A DNA stretch of 64,000 nucleotides. It comes from Saccharothrix sp. NRRL B-16348 (GTDB taxonomy: Bacteria; Actinomycetota; Actinomycetes; Mycobacteriales; Pseudonocardiaceae). The stretch is taken from the NCBI RefSeq assembly GCF_001280085.1, contig NZ_LGED01000235.1, forward strand, positions 14,042 to 78,041, read 5' to 3'. Below are positions 14,201-25,351 of the stretch, piece after piece (position 1 is the stretch's first letter; each line of letters starts with the position of its first letter). A program made the position numbers and the translations under genes. The notes under the pieces were generated by a model. That model was not told the origin of the DNA. It ran no database searches and saw only the letters and a program-made list of their open reading frames with translations.

Positions 14201-17200
14201 ACCGGACCAGGCCGCGTACGTGATCTACACGTCCGGCTCGACCGGCGTGCCCAAGGGCGTGGTGGTCGAGCACCGGCAGCTGACCAACCTGATGCACAAC
14301 CACCACCAGGCGTTCGACGACGACCCGATGCGGGTCGCGCTGACCGCCGTGTTCTCCTTCGACACGTCGTGGGAAGAGCTGCTGTTCATGGCCGGCGGCC
14401 ACGAGCTGCACGTCCTGACCGACGACGTCCGCCTCGAACCGCACGTGTTCGTCGAGCACGTCCGCGAGCACCGGATCGACCTCGTCGACGTGACCCCGTC
14501 GTACGCCCAGCAGCTCCTCCCGCTCGGTCTCCTCGACGGCGACCACGCGCCCAGGCACGTGCTGCTGGGCGGCGAGGCGCTGCCGGAGTCGCTGTGGCGG
14601 ACGCTGGCCGCGTCGAGCACCACCGCGCACAACTACTACGGCCCGACCGAGGTGACGGTGGACTCGGTGTCCACCGTCGTCACGGGCGACCGCGCGCTGA
14701 TCGGCCGCCCGCTGGCCAACCTGGTCGCCCACGTGCTGGACGAGGACCTGCGGCCGGTGCCGGTCGGCGTGCCGGGCGAGCTGTACCTCGGCGGCGCGCA
14801 GGTCGCCCGCGGCTACCACGACCGGCCTGGCCTGACCGCGCAGCGGTTCCTGCCCGACCCGTTCGGCGAGCCCGGCTCCCGCATGTACCGCACCGGCGAC
14901 AAGGTGCGGTGGGTCGGCGACCGGCTCGACTACCTCGGGCGCAACGACGACCAGGTGAAGATCCGCGGCTTCCGGGTCGAGTTGGGCGAGGTGGAGACCG
15001 CGCTCCTGCACCACCCGGACGTGACCCAGGCGGCCGTGGTGGCGCGCGAGCACAACGGCCACCAGCGGCTCGTCGCCTACACCGCGGGCACGGCCACCGA
15101 CCTGGCCGGCTGGCTCAGGCAGCGGCTGCCGGACTACCTGGTGCCGTCGGCGTTCGTGGCGCTGGACGGGCTGCCGATGACGCCGGCGGGCAAGGTGGAC
15201 CGGCGGGCGCTGCCCGCGCCGACGTTCACCGAGGCCGGGTACGTGGCGCCCGAGCCCGGTGTCGCGGCCACGCTCGCCGCCATCTGGGCCGACGTGCTCG
15301 GCGTCGACCGGGTGGGCGCGCGGGACAACTTCTTCGCCCTCGGCGGCGACTCGATCCTGAGCATGCAGGTCGTGTCGCGGGCCCGGCAGGCCGGGCTGAA
15401 GCTGACGTCCAAGGACGTGTTCCTGCGCCAGACCGTCGGCGACCTCGCGCTCGCGGTCACCGAGGACACCGGGACGGCGCACGACACCGTCACCGGGCCC
15501 GCGCCGCTCACCCCGATCCAGCGCTGGTTCTTCGCCGAGCACGGCCCGTTGGCGCACTTCACCATGTCGGTCGTGGTGGAACTCGGCGACGTCGAGCCGG
15601 CCGCGGTGCGTGACGCCGTGCGGGCCGTCGTCGCCCACCACGACGCGTTGCGCCTGCGGTTCACCCCGGTCGACGGCGGCTGGCGGCAGGAGGTGGCGGA
15701 CGTCGAGTCCGCCGAGGTGTTCCACCTCGCCTCGGGCGACCTGGCCGCCGAGGCGCACCTCGCCCGCACGAGCCTCGACCTGCGGCACGGACCGCTGATG
15801 CGCGCCGTGCTGTTCGACGACGGCAGGCTGTTCGTCACCGCGCACCACCTGGTGGTCGACGCGGTGTCGTGGCGGATCGTGCTGGCAGACCTGGACACCG
15901 CGCTCGCCAGCCGCGGCCTCGGGCCGAAGAGCACGGCGTTCACCGACTGGGCGCACCGGCTCGACCGGCACGTGCGCGAGGGCCGGTTCGACCACGCCCT
16001 GGAGCACTGGGCGGGCGTGCCGGTGGAGGAGCCGGTGCCGACGTCGGCGGGCAGCGCGCGCAGCGTGTCCGTGCGGCTGGGCAAGGCCGACACCGACGCG
16101 CTGCTGCACGCCGTGCCCGACGCCTACCGCACGCAGGTCAACGACGTGCTGCTCACCGCGCTGGCCTCGGCGTTCGCCGGGCGGGCGCTGGTGACGCTGG
16201 AAGGCCACGGCCGGGAGGAGCTGTTCGACGGCGTGGACCTGTCCCGCACGGTCGGCTGGTTCACCGCCGAGTTCCCGGTCGCGCTGGAACTGCCCGAGGG
16301 CGACTGGGGTGAGGCGCTGAAGTCGGTGAAGGAGCAGTTGCGCGCCATCCCGGACAAGGGTTTGGGCTACGAGGCCCTGAAGTACTGGGACCGGGGCGTG
16401 ACGGGCGCGCTGCCGCGCGTGTGCTTCAACTACCTGGGCCAGTGGGACGGCGAGGTGGCCGACGTCGAGCACGGCCGCGAGGTGCCGGACGACGCCGTCC
16501 GCCCGCACCTGCTCGACATCAGCGCCGCCGTGTCGTCGGGCGAGCTGGTGCTGGACTGGGAGTACTCCACCGAGGCGCACGACGAGGCCGCGGTGCGGGC
16601 GCTGGCCGACCGGATGGTCGACGCGTTGCGCGGGATCGTCGCGTTCTGCGCCGGGCCGGACGCGTGGGGCCGCACGCCGTCGGACTTCCCGCTGGCGAAG
16701 CTCACCGCCGAGCAGGTGGACCGGATCGTGGACCGGGACGTGGAGGACGTCTACCCGCTGACCCCGTTGCAGTCCGGCATGCTGTTCCACAGCCTGGTGG
16801 ACGACGGCACGGCGTACGTGAACCAGCTGCGCGTGCGACTGTCCGGTGTGGACGATCCGGAGCGCTTCGCCCAGGCGTGGCAACGCGTGGTCGACCGCAC
16901 GCCCATCCTGCGCACCGAGGTGGTGTGGGAGGGACTGGACGAGCCGGTGCAGGTGGTGCGGCGCGGTGTGACCGTGCCGGTGACCTACGCCGACGTGACG
17001 GACGAACTGGTGGCGGCCGACGCGGCGGCGGGCATCGACCTGACCACCGCGCCGTTGATGCGGCTGGCGATCGGGCGGGTGTCGGACACCGAGGTCGACC
17101 TGCTGTGGACCTCGCACCACCTGCTGCTCGACGGCTGGAGCACCGCGCAGGTGTTCGGCGAGGTGCTGGGCGAGTACGCGGGCGGCACGGCTCCGGCACG

Positions 17201-20200
17201 GCGGCCGTTCCGCGACTACCTGGCCTGGCTCGCCGAGGTCGACCAGTCGGCCGTCGAGGCGTACTGGCGCGGTGTGCTGGCCGGGTTCGAGACGCCCACT
17301 CCCCTGCCGTTCGACCGGCCGCCGACCGAGGCGCACCGCGCCGAGTCGTCCGCGCAGGTCGTGCTGGACCTGCCCGCCGACCGGCTGGACGCGGTGGCCC
17401 GCACCCACGGCCTCACGGTGAACACGCTGGTCCAAGGCGCGTGGGCGCTGCTGCTGGCCCGCACCTCGGGTCAGCGGGACGTGGTGTTCGGCAGCACGGT
17501 GTCCGGCCGGCCGGCCGAGCTGCCCGGCGTCGAGTCGATCGTCGGCATGTTCATCAACACCGTGCCGACGAGGGTGTCGGTGGAGTCCGACGCCGAAGTG
17601 GTGGAGTGGCTGCGCCGGCTGCAGGACGCGCAGACCGAGTCCCGGCAGCACGAGCACGTGTCGTTGGCGCAGGTGCAGACCTGGGTGGGCACGCGCCTGT
17701 TCGACAGCATGCTGGCGTTCGAGAACTACCCGGTCGAGGCGGACGCGCCGGGCGGCGCGCCGCGCATCGGCGAGGTGGACGGCCTGGACACCACCTCGTA
17801 CCCGCTCACCGTGGTGGCGCACGTGCAGGACTCGCTGCACGTGGAGCTGACCTACGACCCGCGGCTGTTCGACGCGGCCACGATCACCGCGCTCGGCGAC
17901 CGGCTGGCCCGGTTGCTCGACGCGATCGGCACGGACCCGCGCCGGCGGGTGTTCGAGCTGCCGTGGCTGTCCGACGCCGACCTGGACCACGTGATGGCGG
18001 CGTGGCGAGGGATGCCCGGCGACGTCGTCGAGGGCACGATCCCGGCGCTGTTCGCGGCGCAGGCCGCGCGCACACCCGACGCGGTGGCCGTGACGGGCGC
18101 GGGTGTCAGCCTGACCTACCGGGAACTGGACGAGCGGGCCAACCAGGTGGCGCACCACCTGATCGGGGTGGGCGCCGGACCGGACTCGCTGGTGGCGTTG
18201 CGGTTGCCGCGCTCCGCGGACCTCGTCGTCGCGGTGCTCGGCGTGCTGAAGGCGGGCGCGGCCTACCTGCCCCTGGACCTGTCGTACCCGGCCGAGCGCA
18301 TCCGGTACATGATCGCCGACGCCCGGCCGGCGGTGGTCCTGGACGCCCTGCCCGACCTGTCCGAGCTGCCGACGACCGCGCCACGGGTGTCGCCGCGGCC
18401 GGAGAACGCGGCGTACGTGATCTACACGTCCGGTTCGACCGGCAGGCCCAAGGGCGTGGTCGTGACGCACGCCGGGCTGGCCACGTTCTCCGCCGCCGAG
18501 GTCGCGGGGTTCGCCGTGTCGCCGGGCGACCGGGTGCTCCAGTTCTCCTCGCCCAGCTTCGACGCCTCGGTGCTGGAGCTGTGCATGTCCCTGCCCGCCG
18601 GCGCCACCCTGGTCGTGCCGCCGCCCGGACCGCTGCTCGGCGACCACCTCGCCGCGGTGATCGCCGAGTCCGGCGTGACGCACGCGTTCATCCCGCCCGC
18701 CGCGCTCGCCACCGTTCCGGACGTCGACCTGCCCACCCTCCGCACCCTCGTCGTCGGCGGCGAGGCGTGCCCGGCGGCGCTGGTCGACCGGTGGGCGCCC
18801 GGCCGGCGCATGATCAACGCCTACGGCCCGACGGAGTCCACCTCGCTCGCGTCGTGGAGCGACCCGCTCGCACCCGGTGGCGTGCCGCCGATCGGGCGGA
18901 CGATCCCGGGCACGCGGGCACGGGTGCTGGACGACGAGCTGCGGCCCGTGCCGGTCGGTGTCACCGGGGAGCTCTACCTCGCGGGCGCCGGCCTGGCGCG
19001 CGGCTACCTCGACCGGCCCGGGTTGACCGCTCAGCGGTTCGTCGCCGACCCGTTCGGCGGTCCGGGCGACCGGATGTACCGCACCGGTGACCTGGTCCGC
19101 GTCCGCCAGGACGGCCAGTTGGCGTTCGAGGGCCGCGCCGACCAGCAGGTGAAGCTCCGCGGGTTCCGGATCGAACTCGGCGAGGTCGAGGCCGTGCTGA
19201 CCGGGCACGACGCCGTGGCGCAGGCCGCGGTGGTGGTGCGGGACGGCCGGCTGATCGCCTACTACGTGCCCGTCGGGGTGGTGGACGCGGCCGGGTTGCG
19301 CGCGCACGTCGAGCGGGTGTTGCCGGACTTCATGGTGCCGGCGGCGTACGTGGCGCTGGAGCGGTTGCCGCTCAACGCCAACGGCAAGCTGGACCGGGCC
19401 GCGCTGCCCGCCCCGGAGCGGGAGGCGTCGGCGGCGGGCGGGTTCGTCGCGCCGCGCACCGAGGCCGAACGGCTGGTCGCGGACGTGTGGGCCGACGTGC
19501 TCGGGCTGGCCGAGGTGGGCGTCGAGGACAACTTCTTCACCCTCGGCGGCGACTCGATCTCCAGCATCCGGGTGGTGTCGCGGCTGCGGTCGTCGTTCGA
19601 CGTCTCGCCGCGCGACCTGTTCGACCACCCGACCGTGGCGGCGCTCGCGGCCCGGTTGTCCGGGTCGGTGCCAGGAGGATCGGGCCCGGACGGCGCGGTG
19701 ATCCCCCGCGTCGACGGCGACGCGCCGTTGTCGTTCGCGCAGCAGCGGTTGTGGTTCCTGGACCAGTTCCAGCCCGGCGGCACCGAGTACGTGACGCCGC
19801 TGGCCGTGCGGCTGCGCGGCGAGCTGGACGTGCCGCGGCTGGAGCGCGCGCTGACGGCGCTGGTCGAGCGGCACGAGTCGCTGCGGACCACGTTCCCGGC
19901 GGTGGACGGCCTGCCGGTCACCGCGGTCCGGCCGGCGGACGTCACGCTGCCCGTGGTGGACGAGATGCCCGCGCTGGAGCCGTTCGACCTGGCCGAGGGG
20001 CCGCTGTTCCGGCCCGTCCTGGTGCGCCGCGGGCCGGACGACCACGTGCTGGCGTTGACGATGCACCACATCATCACCGACGGCTGGTCCGGCGGGGTCT
20101 TGCTGTCCGACCTGGCCGCGCTGTACGGCGGCGAGGAGCTGCCGCCGCTGCCCGTCCGGTACGGCGACTTCGCCGCCTGGCAACGGGAACAGCCGCTGGA

Positions 20201-23200
20201 CGCCCAGCTGGACCACTGGCGCGACCAGTTGGCCGGCGTGCCCGCGCTGGAGCTGCCGACGGACCGGCCCCGGCCGCCCGTGCAGACGACGGCGGGCGCG
20301 CAGACCGAGTTCGCCGTGCCCGCCGCGGTCGCGGAACGGCTGCGCGAGCTGGCGCGGGCCGTGGACGGCACGTTGTTCATGGCGTTGGTCGCGGCCTGCG
20401 AGGTGTTGTTCCACCGGTGGTCCGGGCAGGACGACTTCGCGATCGGCACGGTGGCGTCCGGGCGCGACCTGCCGGAGACGCAGGACCTGGTCGGGTTCTT
20501 CGTCAACACGGTGGCGCTGCGGGCGCGGATCGAGCCGTCGGCGACGTTCCCGGAGTTCCTGGCCCGCACGCGGGCGACCGTGCTGGACGCGTTCGCGCAC
20601 CAGGACGTGCCGTTCGAACGGGTGGTGGACGCGGTGCAGCCCGACCGCGACACCAGCCGCACGCCGCTGTTCCAGGCCGTGGTGGCGTTGCAGAACGCGC
20701 CGCAGGCGGCGGGCTTCGCCGGGCTCGACGCGGAGGACGTCGCGCAACCCACATCGAGCAGCAACTTCGACGTCACGGTGGAGTTCACCGAGTCCCCCGA
20801 CGGCGGGCTGCACGGGTCGGTCGAGTACAACACCGACCTGTTCGACGCGGGCACGGTCGAGCGGCTGGTCGAGCACCTCGGCGTGCTGCTGTCCGGCATC
20901 GCGGCCGACGCCGACCGTCCACTGTGGGCGTTGCCGGTGCTGCCCGACGCCGAACGGGAGTTGGTGCGGGCGTGGGGTTCGACCGGCCCGGCCGTCGACG
21001 GCCCCGGTTTCGTGGAGCTGGTCGAGGCGCAGGTCGCGCGCACGCCGGACGCGGTGGCGCTGACGGGTGCGGTCGACGTGACCTACGCCGAGCTGAACGC
21101 CCGCGCGAACCGGTTGGCGCACCACCTGATCGGGCTCGGCGCCGGGCCGGAGCGGATCGTCGCGCTGCGGCTGCCCCGGTCGGCCGACCTGCTGGTGGCG
21201 GAGCTGGCGGTGCTCAAGGCGGGCGCCGCGTTCCTGCCCGTCGACCCGGAGTACCCGGCCGAGCGGATCGCGTTCATGCTCGACGACGCCCGGCCGCTGG
21301 TGGTGCTGGACGGTCCGGTCGACGTGGCCGAGCAGCCCGACACGAACCCGCGCGTGGCCGTGCGGCCGGAGCACCCGGCGTACGTGATCTACACGTCCGG
21401 GTCGACCGGGCGGCCGAAGGGCGTGGTCGTGTCGCACGCCGGGCTGGCCACGTTCTCGGCGGCCGAGATCGCCCACTTCGAGGTGCGGCCGGGCGACCGG
21501 GTGCTGGAGTTCTCCTCGCCCAGCTTCGACGCGTCGGTGCTGGAGCTGTGCCTGGCGTGGCCGGCGGGCGCGGCGCTGGTCGTGCCGCCGCCCGGGCCGC
21601 TGCTGGGCGACCAGCTGGCCGAGGTGGTGACCACGTTCGGCGTGACGCACGCGTTGATCCCGCCGGTCGCGCTGGCCACCGTGCCGGACGTGCCGCTGCC
21701 GACGTTCCGCACGCTGGTGGTGGGCGGCGACGCGTGCTCGGCGGACCTGGTGCGCCGGTGGGCGCCCGGCCGGCGGATGGTCAACGCCTACGGCCCGACC
21801 GAGTCCACCGTCGTCACGTCGTGGAGCGAGCCGCTGGCACCCGGCGGCGTGCCGCCGATCGGTCGGCCGATCCCCGGCACTCACGTCCACGTGCTGGACG
21901 GCGAGTTGCAGCCCGTGCCGGTCGGGGTGGCCGGTGAGCTGTACGTGTCCGGAGTCGGCTTGGCCCGCGGGTACCTCGACCGGCCGGGGCTCACCGCGTC
22001 GCGGTTCCTGGCGAACCCGTTCGGGCCGCCTGGGGCACGCATGTACCGCACGGGTGACGTGGTGCGGTGGAACGCGCACGGCGTGCTGGAGTTCGTCGGC
22101 CGGGCCGACGAGCAAGTGAAGATCCGCGGGTTCCGGATCGAGCTCGGCGAGGTCGAGACCGCCCTGTTGCGGCACCCGGACGTGCGTGACGCGGTCGTCG
22201 TGGCCAAGGCGGACGCGCGGGGCCACAAGCGGCTCGTCGCGTACGTCGTCGGCGAGGTGGCGAAGCTGCGCGAGTTCCTGGGCGAATCGCTGCCGGACTA
22301 CCTGGTGCCGTCGGTGTTCGTGCCGGTGGACGCGCTGCCGATCAGCCCCAACGGCAAGGTGGACCGGGCGAGGCTGCCCGAGCCGGACTTCGGCGCGCTC
22401 GTCGGCGCCGGGCACGTCGCGCCGTCCGGGCCGGTCGAGGAGGCGCTGGCGGCGGTGTGGGCCGACGTGCTCGGCGTGCCGCGGGTGGGCGCGGAGGACA
22501 ACTTCTTCGCGCTCGGCGGCGACTCGATCCTGAGCATGCAGGTGGTGGCCCGGTCGCGGCAGGCCGGGTACCGGTTCGCCACCCGCGACCTGTTCGTGCA
22601 CCAGACCGTCGCGTCGCTCGCGCCGCACGTCACGGTGGAGGTCGCGTCGTCGGCCGACCGGGCGCCGGTGGTGGGCGACGTGCCGCTGACGCCGATCCAG
22701 CACTGGTTCCTGACCTCCGGGCGGCGCAACCCGCACCACTTCAACCAGTCGCACCTGGTGGAGCTGGACCCGGCGGTGGACGTGGCGGCGTTGCGGCGCG
22801 CGCTGGGCGTGCTGGTGGCGCACCACGACGCGCTGCGGCTCCGGTTCACGTCGGTCGACGGGGTGTGGCGGCAGCGCAACGACGACGTGGGCGACGTCGA
22901 CGTGCTCACCGTCGTGGCCGGCGCGGCGGAGCTGGAGCGCGTTGCGGACGAGGTGCACGCGTCGTTCGACCTGGCCACCGGGCCGTTGTTCCGGGCGGTG
23001 CTGTTCCAGACCGACCAGCCGCTGCTGCTGCTGGTCGCGCACCACCTGGTGGTCGACGGCGTGTCGTGGCGAATCCTGCTGGACGACCTGGAGACCGCCT
23101 ACCGGGGTGACGACCTCGGCGCCAAGACCACCTCGTACCAGGAGTGGTCGCGGCGGCTGGAGGCCCACGTGCTCGGCGGCGCGCTGGCCGACGAGGTCGA

Positions 23201-23903
23201 GCACTGGCGGCAGTCGTTCCCGCCGTTCCCGACGCCGTCCGGGACACCCGAGGCGGTGACCGTGGAGCTGTCCGAGGAGGACACGGACGCGTTGCTGCGC
23301 GGCGCGCCCGCCGCCTACCGGACCCGGATCAACGACGTGCTGCTGGCCGCGTTGGCGTGGGCGCTGTCCCGGTGGACGGGGTCGTCGCGGGTCGCGGTCG
23401 ACCTGGAGGGCCACGGGCGCGAGGACGTGCTGGACGTGGACCTCTCGCGGACCGTCGGCTGGTTCACCACTGTGTTCCCGGTGGCGCTGGAGGTGCCGGA
23501 CGGCAGCTGGCGCGACCGGGTGAAGGCGGTGCGGCGGCAGCTGCGGGCCGTGCCGGGCAACGGTTTCGGGTACGGGGCGCTGCGGCAGCACGGCCTGGTG
23601 CCCGACCGCGGGCGGCCCGCGGTGTCGTTCAACTACCTCGGCCAGTTCGGCTCGGGCCCGTCCGCCGCGGGAGACGAGGCGACCGGCCTGTACCGGGCGG
23701 TGCTGCCGTCGGTCGGCGTCGACCACGACCCGTCCGACGCCGGCGACCACCTGCTCGACGTGGTCGGCGAGGCCGGCCGGACGTTGGGCTTCACCTGGTA
23801 CTACCACCCGTCGGCGCACTCCGGCGCGGAGATCGGGGCGGTGGCCGCCGACTTCGCCGCCGCGTTGCGGGCGATCGCCGCGGATTGCCGGGGTGCGCTG
23901 TGA
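5229..23903 (+). CDS. Giant five-module NRPS: C-A-PCP-E / C-A-PCP / C-A-PCP-E / C-A-PCP / C-A-PCP-E
   Basis: 6224 aa; ATG at 5229 with GGAGG at 5213-5217. The N-terminal basic helix ([18 protein letters not shown]) is a likely docking element. Active-site positions: C1 His161-162, A1 YTSGSTG at 598, PCP1 Ser981, E1 His1149-1150; C2 His1571, A2 2013, PCP2 Ser2383; C3 His2565, A3 3000, PCP3 Ser3375, E2 His3539-3540 (HHLVVDA, Gly replaced by Ala); C4 His3963, A4 4399, PCP4 Ser4776; C5 His4946, A5 5388, PCP5 Ser5766, E3 His5938. C2 and C4 follow E domains and start LTPLQ(A/S)GM; C1, C3 and C5 start (Q/S)..QQRLWFL-like, as expected after L-residues. A1-A3 share FDTSWE with Asp at pocket positions 278 and 331; A4 and A5 have hydrophobic pockets. 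There is no thioesterase; the protein ends with E3. Predicted output is D-L-D-L-D. Substrate calls are inference. Confidence 0.97.
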   Translation: MTTSKNDRISALPEHLREKLRARLAGRDAPAVDVIPPAPRDKPLPLSAGQQRLWFLDRFQPGSTEYTSAIALRLTGSLDRARLTESVRGLVRRHESLRTTFDQVDGHPVQVVHDDVRLDLVTVDDLAEVLDEPFDLRRGPLFRAALLAESADAHVLLLTSHHIVVDGWSLGVLAHELGVLYRGEPLPPPRLQYADYAVWQRGRPVDTGFWVDRLAGVAPLDLPTDRPRPAERTSAGATHEFTVPARLAGDLAELARVHETTLFTTLMAACQLLLARYTGQDDIAVGTVTSGRDRPELAGLVGFLVGTVVLRSTVDTSRSFVEFLAQVNRTALDAFAHDDVPFDRVVEAVGAPRDPSRTPLFDVMVVLQNAHRALPELPGLRVEEHPLTREQANFDLSIDFTQTDGGIDGIVEYSTELFDEATVDRMVRHLLVLLAGITADPYRPMAELSLLLGDEPAGRGPDLAVPATTFPALFQAQTRRTPDATALVCEDTRLTFAEVDARANRLAHHLLREGVGPEQVVALSLPRGADWVIGILGILKAGAVYLPVDPALPEARRRYLLEDSGAVRVIDAPVDTTGLPGTPPDVPLRPEHAAYVIYTSGSTGKPKGVVVEHRQLANLLHNHREEFSGEHLRVAVSATFSFDTSWEGPLLMADGHELHVLTDEVRLEPTALVRYVREHRIDFLDLTPSYVRQLLPAGLLDGEHRPRVLMLGGEALGTALWQELARAAVAAHNFYGPTETTVDAVSHLVTGDRPVIGTPLANLTARVLDENLRQLPVGVPGELFIAGPQVARGYLNRPGLTADRFLADPFGEPGSRMYRTGDKVRWLAGDEGRPAVLEYLGRTDEQVKIRGFRIEPGEVEAALLSHPDVREAAVVARTDNGHTRLVGYVVTTGPANLREHLRRSLPDYAVPSAFVELDHIPLTANGKLDRAALPAPQAAAHGGFVAPRTPVEAELARLWAEVLGAERIGVDDNFFAVGGDSILSIQLVSRARQAGLHLTSRDVFRHQTVAELALVVSESAGTEPEPVFTGPAPLTPIQRWFFAEHGPLRHFTMSLLVELEPAVDAEALRDAVRTVVGHHDALRLRFREVDGRWAQEVADTEVDVFRVEADEDVEAVARQAQRSLDLGTGPLLRAVFFPGARPKLLLTVHHLAMDGVSWRILLGDLEQAYRGVPLEPVGTSFTQWAHRLAEHVRSGALDGAREHWDSLPEPEALPVDRDGANTAGSTRVVSARLDPETTEALLTAVPPVYRTQVNDVLLSALGRALAEWTGRDAVSVTLEGHGREELVPGVDLNRTVGWFTTQFPVVLEPCDEWGRTLKSVKESLRAVPHRGLSFEALGGGRLPQVSFNYHGRFDVADGGFYRARRDAVGEDLAADEARTHLIEVTGLVERGELELSWQYSEHVHDEQTVRRLAERTLDGLREIVAHCAQPGVGGRTPSDFPLARLTQEQVDALAGPDVEDILPLTPLQAGMVFHSLVEPGTYVDRMRLVLADVRDPAALRQAWQRVVDRTPVLRSSVVWEGVAEPVQVVRRHVELPGGPVDAPFDLGVAPLLRVEVTPLDDDRVELVWTSHHVILDGWSTAQVFGEVLEQYRAIITGTPARLPARRPFRDYLRWLAEQDGGAAEAHWRAVLSDVDGPTPLPFDRAPTRAHRSEASASVRCSLDLDDAARRAGLTVNTVVQGAWALLLARASGEADVVFGSTVSGRPAELAGVESMVGMLINTVPTRAVVDGAAEVGAWLRDFQAAQSESRRFEHTALAEIQSWVGTKLFDSVVVFENYPFERDGDGPRVVEVDAVDNATLPLTLSASFTDRLDLDLAYDPELFDAATAERLAGWLRELVRAIAADPTTPIADLPWLTEAERRQVLVEWNRTARDVPRQLYPEVFAEQAGRTPDATALVHQDRTGSRTALTFAELDARANRLAHHLLAHGAGPERTVAVVLPRSADLVVAVLAVLKAGAVYLPVDPELPAERIGFLLRDAKPAFVLDAVPDLAGLPDTPPPVVSRPEHAAYLIYTSGSTGTPKGVVVEHRQLANLFQANRAALMREPTRFAVTATFSFDTSWEGLLFLAAGNELHVIDDELRLDPPALVRYLTEHGIGTVDLTPSYARQLVQAGLLESGVRQLMLGGEAVDAALWREVAASPVEGFNQYGPTEVAVDSVATRVVGERPVIGRPLANLTAYVLDADLRPVPPGVPGELFLGGAQVARGYLDRPGLTAQRFLADPFGAAGARMYRTGDRVRWLPDGTLEYLGRADDQVKLRGFRIEPGEVEAALLDVPGVRESAVVVRQDRLIGYVTGTPETDPRDALARALPDYLVPAAVVVLDDLPLTPSGKLDRRALPEPDLAGGFVAPRTDAERVVADVMADVLGLARVGALDDFFRLGGDSILSIRVTSRLRAAFGVQLSPRAVFEHPTVSGLASAISTGAGSGQDEVDAIPVIPRDGVHPPLVHPQSPAQRRLWFLDQFEPGGTEYVTPTALRLRGPLDLDALRHALDGLVARHESLRTTFDDGVQLVHEPFEVPLTVEDTDWEAVLLDEVGTPFDLREGPLFRTRLVRVAPGDHVLVLTLHHIVTDGWSTGVLARDLGALYAGEEPPPPAVQYVDYTAWLPEPAVDYWAEHLTGVPPLELPTDRPRPAVRGTTGAMHEFTVPVPVAKAVKALAAEHGDTLFTTLLAATKVLLARYTGQDDIAVGTAVSGRGRAELDDVVGLFVNTVVLRSSVDLRRSFTEFLADLRTTVRDGFAHQDVPFERVVDAVRPDRDPSRNALFDVMVLLQNFSTEVPELPGLDVADLQLPLLTSMCDLTFEFGEVDGELRGAVEYSTDLFDAGTVDRMTRHLLTLLEGITAAPDRPLGELPLLLGDEPDGRGVRLEVPETTFAAVFAEQARRTPDAGALVCGDTRLTFAEADARANRLAHHLLAHGVGPERVVAVSLPRSADSVVAILAVHKAGGVYLPVDPDLPSERFDFLLRDARPALVLDAVPDLAGYPDTPPDVAVRPDQAAYVIYTSGSTGVPKGVVVEHRQLTNLMHNHHQAFDDDPMRVALTAVFSFDTSWEELLFMAGGHELHVLTDDVRLEPHVFVEHVREHRIDLVDVTPSYAQQLLPLGLLDGDHAPRHVLLGGEALPESLWRTLAASSTTAHNYYGPTEVTVDSVSTVVTGDRALIGRPLANLVAHVLDEDLRPVPVGVPGELYLGGAQVARGYHDRPGLTAQRFLPDPFGEPGSRMYRTGDKVRWVGDRLDYLGRNDDQVKIRGFRVELGEVETALLHHPDVTQAAVVAREHNGHQRLVAYTAGTATDLAGWLRQRLPDYLVPSAFVALDGLPMTPAGKVDRRALPAPTFTEAGYVAPEPGVAATLAAIWADVLGVDRVGARDNFFALGGDSILSMQVVSRARQAGLKLTSKDVFLRQTVGDLALAVTEDTGTAHDTVTGPAPLTPIQRWFFAEHGPLAHFTMSVVVELGDVEPAAVRDAVRAVVAHHDALRLRFTPVDGGWRQEVADVESAEVFHLASGDLAAEAHLARTSLDLRHGPLMRAVLFDDGRLFVTAHHLVVDAVSWRIVLADLDTALASRGLGPKSTAFTDWAHRLDRHVREGRFDHALEHWAGVPVEEPVPTSAGSARSVSVRLGKADTDALLHAVPDAYRTQVNDVLLTALASAFAGRALVTLEGHGREELFDGVDLSRTVGWFTAEFPVALELPEGDWGEALKSVKEQLRAIPDKGLGYEALKYWDRGVTGALPRVCFNYLGQWDGEVADVEHGREVPDDAVRPHLLDISAAVSSGELVLDWEYSTEAHDEAAVRALADRMVDALRGIVAFCAGPDAWGRTPSDFPLAKLTAEQVDRIVDRDVEDVYPLTPLQSGMLFHSLVDDGTAYVNQLRVRLSGVDDPERFAQAWQRVVDRTPILRTEVVWEGLDEPVQVVRRGVTVPVTYADVTDELVAADAAAGIDLTTAPLMRLAIGRVSDTEVDLLWTSHHLLLDGWSTAQVFGEVLGEYAGGTAPARRPFRDYLAWLAEVDQSAVEAYWRGVLAGFETPTPLPFDRPPTEAHRAESSAQVVLDLPADRLDAVARTHGLTVNTLVQGAWALLLARTSGQRDVVFGSTVSGRPAELPGVESIVGMFINTVPTRVSVESDAEVVEWLRRLQDAQTESRQHEHVSLAQVQTWVGTRLFDSMLAFENYPVEADAPGGAPRIGEVDGLDTTSYPLTVVAHVQDSLHVELTYDPRLFDAATITALGDRLARLLDAIGTDPRRRVFELPWLSDADLDHVMAAWRGMPGDVVEGTIPALFAAQAARTPDAVAVTGAGVSLTYRELDERANQVAHHLIGVGAGPDSLVALRLPRSADLVVAVLGVLKAGAAYLPLDLSYPAERIRYMIADARPAVVLDALPDLSELPTTAPRVSPRPENAAYVIYTSGSTGRPKGVVVTHAGLATFSAAEVAGFAVSPGDRVLQFSSPSFDASVLELCMSLPAGATLVVPPPGPLLGDHLAAVIAESGVTHAFIPPAALATVPDVDLPTLRTLVVGGEACPAALVDRWAPGRRMINAYGPTESTSLASWSDPLAPGGVPPIGRTIPGTRARVLDDELRPVPVGVTGELYLAGAGLARGYLDRPGLTAQRFVADPFGGPGDRMYRTGDLVRVRQDGQLAFEGRADQQVKLRGFRIELGEVEAVLTGHDAVAQAAVVVRDGRLIAYYVPVGVVDAAGLRAHVERVLPDFMVPAAYVALERLPLNANGKLDRAALPAPEREASAAGGFVAPRTEAERLVADVWADVLGLAEVGVEDNFFTLGGDSISSIRVVSRLRSSFDVSPRDLFDHPTVAALAARLSGSVPGGSGPDGAVIPRVDGDAPLSFAQQRLWFLDQFQPGGTEYVTPLAVRLRGELDVPRLERALTALVERHESLRTTFPAVDGLPVTAVRPADVTLPVVDEMPALEPFDLAEGPLFRPVLVRRGPDDHVLALTMHHIITDGWSGGVLLSDLAALYGGEELPPLPVRYGDFAAWQREQPLDAQLDHWRDQLAGVPALELPTDRPRPPVQTTAGAQTEFAVPAAVAERLRELARAVDGTLFMALVAACEVLFHRWSGQDDFAIGTVASGRDLPETQDLVGFFVNTVALRARIEPSATFPEFLARTRATVLDAFAHQDVPFERVVDAVQPDRDTSRTPLFQAVVALQNAPQAAGFAGLDAEDVAQPTSSSNFDVTVEFTESPDGGLHGSVEYNTDLFDAGTVERLVEHLGVLLSGIAADADRPLWALPVLPDAERELVRAWGSTGPAVDGPGFVELVEAQVARTPDAVALTGAVDVTYAELNARANRLAHHLIGLGAGPERIVALRLPRSADLLVAELAVLKAGAAFLPVDPEYPAERIAFMLDDARPLVVLDGPVDVAEQPDTNPRVAVRPEHPAYVIYTSGSTGRPKGVVVSHAGLATFSAAEIAHFEVRPGDRVLEFSSPSFDASVLELCLAWPAGAALVVPPPGPLLGDQLAEVVTTFGVTHALIPPVALATVPDVPLPTFRTLVVGGDACSADLVRRWAPGRRMVNAYGPTESTVVTSWSEPLAPGGVPPIGRPIPGTHVHVLDGELQPVPVGVAGELYVSGVGLARGYLDRPGLTASRFLANPFGPPGARMYRTGDVVRWNAHGVLEFVGRADEQVKIRGFRIELGEVETALLRHPDVRDAVVVAKADARGHKRLVAYVVGEVAKLREFLGESLPDYLVPSVFVPVDALPISPNGKVDRARLPEPDFGALVGAGHVAPSGPVEEALAAVWADVLGVPRVGAEDNFFALGGDSILSMQVVARSRQAGYRFATRDLFVHQTVASLAPHVTVEVASSADRAPVVGDVPLTPIQHWFLTSGRRNPHHFNQSHLVELDPAVDVAALRRALGVLVAHHDALRLRFTSVDGVWRQRNDDVGDVDVLTVVAGAAELERVADEVHASFDLATGPLFRAVLFQTDQPLLLLVAHHLVVDGVSWRILLDDLETAYRGDDLGAKTTSYQEWSRRLEAHVLGGALADEVEHWRQSFPPFPTPSGTPEAVTVELSEEDTDALLRGAPAAYRTRINDVLLAALAWALSRWTGSSRVAVDLEGHGREDVLDVDLSRTVGWFTTVFPVALEVPDGSWRDRVKAVRRQLRAVPGNGFGYGALRQHGLVPDRGRPAVSFNYLGQFGSGPSAAGDEATGLYRAVLPSVGVDHDPSDAGDHLLDVVGEAGRTLGFTWYYHPSAHSGAEIGAVAADFAAALRAIAADCRGAL

Positions 23904-25117
23904 CGACGTCGTTGGCGCGCAACCGGAACTACACGCTGCTGTGGGGCGGTCAGGCGCTGGCCGAGGTCGGGTTCAGCGCCTCGATGCTGGCCCTGCCGCT
24001 GCTCGTGCTGGTGCTGACCGGGTCGCCGGTGCTGTCCGGTCTGGTGCTCACCGTGGACGCCACCGCGCAGCTGCTGGTGGGGCTGCCGGCCGGCGCGCTG
24101 GTCGACCGGTGGGACCGCCGCCGGATCATGCTGTGCTGCGAGGCGGCCCAGGTGTTGGCCCTCGGCGGGCTCGTGGCGGCGATGTGGGTCGACGCGGTCA
24201 CGATCCCGCACGTCATGGCGGTCTCCGCGGTGCTCGGCGTGTGCCGGGCGTTGTTCGAGCCCGCGGAGGACGCGTGCCTGCCCCGGCTCGTGCCGGAGTC
24301 GCAGCTGGCGACGGCCGTGGCGATGAACAGCGCGCGGTCGTCGTTGGGGCAGATGTCGGGGACGGCGCTGGGCGGTGTGCTGATCGCCGTGGCGCGGTGG
24401 CTGCCGTTCCTGGTGGACATGCTGACGCACGTGGTGGCGTTCGTGGCGCTGCTGTTCCTGCGGGTGCCGCCGTCCGCGCCGGTCGAGTCGCACCCGCACC
24501 TGCTGCGGTCGATCGGCGAGGGCCTGCGGTGGGTGTGGAGCAGGCGGGAGATCCGGGTGACGGCGCTGTGCGCGGTGGTGCTGAACCTGTTCTTCACCGC
24601 GTTCTACGTGGTCGTCATCGTGCTGGTGGAGGGCCGGGGCGCGTCGTTCGGCGAGATCGGCGTGATGGCGGCGATGCTCGGCGTCGGCGGCGTGCTCGGC
24701 GCCCTGGCCGCGCCGTGGCTGCACCGCGTGCTCGGGCCGCACCGGTCGATCGCGTCGGTGTTCTGGGTGCTGACCCTGCTGGTGCCGTGCGCGTTGCTGG
24801 TCGAGTCGGCCTACCTGATCGGGGTGCTGTTCGCCCTGATGAGCTTCCTGGCGCCGACGGCCAACACCACGATCAGCACCCACCAGCTGCTGCTCACCCC
24901 CGACGAGCTGCGCGGACGGCTCAGCGGGGTGATGGGTGTCGTCGTGGGCGGCGCGGGCGCGGCCGGTCCGCTGGTCGGCGGCGTGCTGACCGAGGCGCTG
25001 TCGGCCCGCACCGCCGTCGTGGTGTGCGCGGCGGGGATTTTGTCGATCACGGTTTTCGTCACGGTGAGCCCGACTCTGCGCGGGTACGCGAGAGCACAAG
25101 AGGAGAACAAGGCATGA
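23900..25117 (+). CDS. MFS exporter of the NRPS operon
   Basis: 405 aa, starting at GTG 23900, which overlaps the NRPS stop (GTGA), so it is translationally coupled. The protein begins [20 protein letters not shown] and has ten or more hydrophobic segments. Its loop [13 protein letters not shown] is the classic MFS motif A between TM2 and TM3. It resembles the EntS-like branch of the major facilitator superfamily, which exports siderophores and peptides. Its place inside the NRPS operon suggests it exports the peptide or gives self-resistance; that role is inferred from context. The reading frame stays open upstream of 23900, but that part is out of frame with the NRPS and carries no conserved sequence. 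Confidence 0.93.
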   Translation: MTTSLARNRNYTLLWGGQALAEVGFSASMLALPLLVLVLTGSPVLSGLVLTVDATAQLLVGLPAGALVDRWDRRRIMLCCEAAQVLALGGLVAAMWVDAVTIPHVMAVSAVLGVCRALFEPAEDACLPRLVPESQLATAVAMNSARSSLGQMSGTALGGVLIAVARWLPFLVDMLTHVVAFVALLFLRVPPSAPVESHPHLLRSIGEGLRWVWSRREIRVTALCAVVLNLFFTAFYVVVIVLVEGRGASFGEIGVMAAMLGVGGVLGALAAPWLHRVLGPHRSIASVFWVLTLLVPCALLVESAYLIGVLFALMSFLAPTANTTISTHQLLLTPDELRGRLSGVMGVVVGGAGAAGPLVGGVLTEALSARTAVVVCAAGILSITVFVTVSPTLRGYARAQEENKA

Positions 25118-25305
25118 GGGACGACATCACCTACCAGGTCCTGGTCAACGACGAGGGTCAGTACTCGTTGTGGCCCGCGCACCACGACGTGCCCGCCGGG
25201 TGGCGGTTCGAGGGCACCAAGGGCACCAAGGACGAGTGCTCGGCGCACGTCGACGAGGTGTGGACCGACATGCGGCCGGCGTCGTTGCGCGCGGCGATGG
25301 ACTGA
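25114..25305 (+). CDS. MbtH-like protein, activator of NRPS adenylation domains
   Basis: 63 aa; ATG at 25114 overlaps the MFS stop (ATGA), with AGGAG at 25101-25105. It shows the family signature YQVLVNDEGQYSLWP, then VPAGWRFEG, GTKDEC and HVDEVWTDMRP, including the invariant Trp residues. MbtH proteins bind the A domains of synthetases and are often needed for their folding or activity. This one is the last gene of the operon and presumably serves the two synthetases upstream. Length is slightly below the usual 65-75 aa, but the conserved core is complete. Confidence 0.97.
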   Translation: MRDDITYQVLVNDEGQYSLWPAHHDVPAGWRFEGTKGTKDECSAHVDEVWTDMRPASLRAAMD

Positions 25306-25317
25306 GGGTCGTCGTGC

Positions 25318-25351
25318 CCCTGGTCCCGCTTTCAGAACAGCGGGACCAGGG
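25318..25351. terminator. Bidirectional hairpin terminator between MbtH and ChrA genes
   Basis: Perfect 13-bp stem (CCCTGGTCCCGCT / AGCGGGACCAGGG) with an 8-base loop. It lies between two convergent genes; the ChrA stop codon (25332-25334) falls in the loop. There is no long T-tract, as usual in high-GC actinomycetes. Confidence 0.8.

Noticed and set aside
11646..23819. Open reading frame of 4057 codons on the minus strand opposite the giant NRPS
   Set aside because: Composition is Arg/His/Val/Gln-rich with no motif; it mirrors the codon bias of the NRPS modules, as do the antisense frames at 501-7121 and 7161-11510.
23893..25113. Long plus-strand frame leading into MbtH
   Set aside because: Overlaps the MFS gene in another frame and is Arg/Gly-rich without motifs; only the last 63 codons are real.
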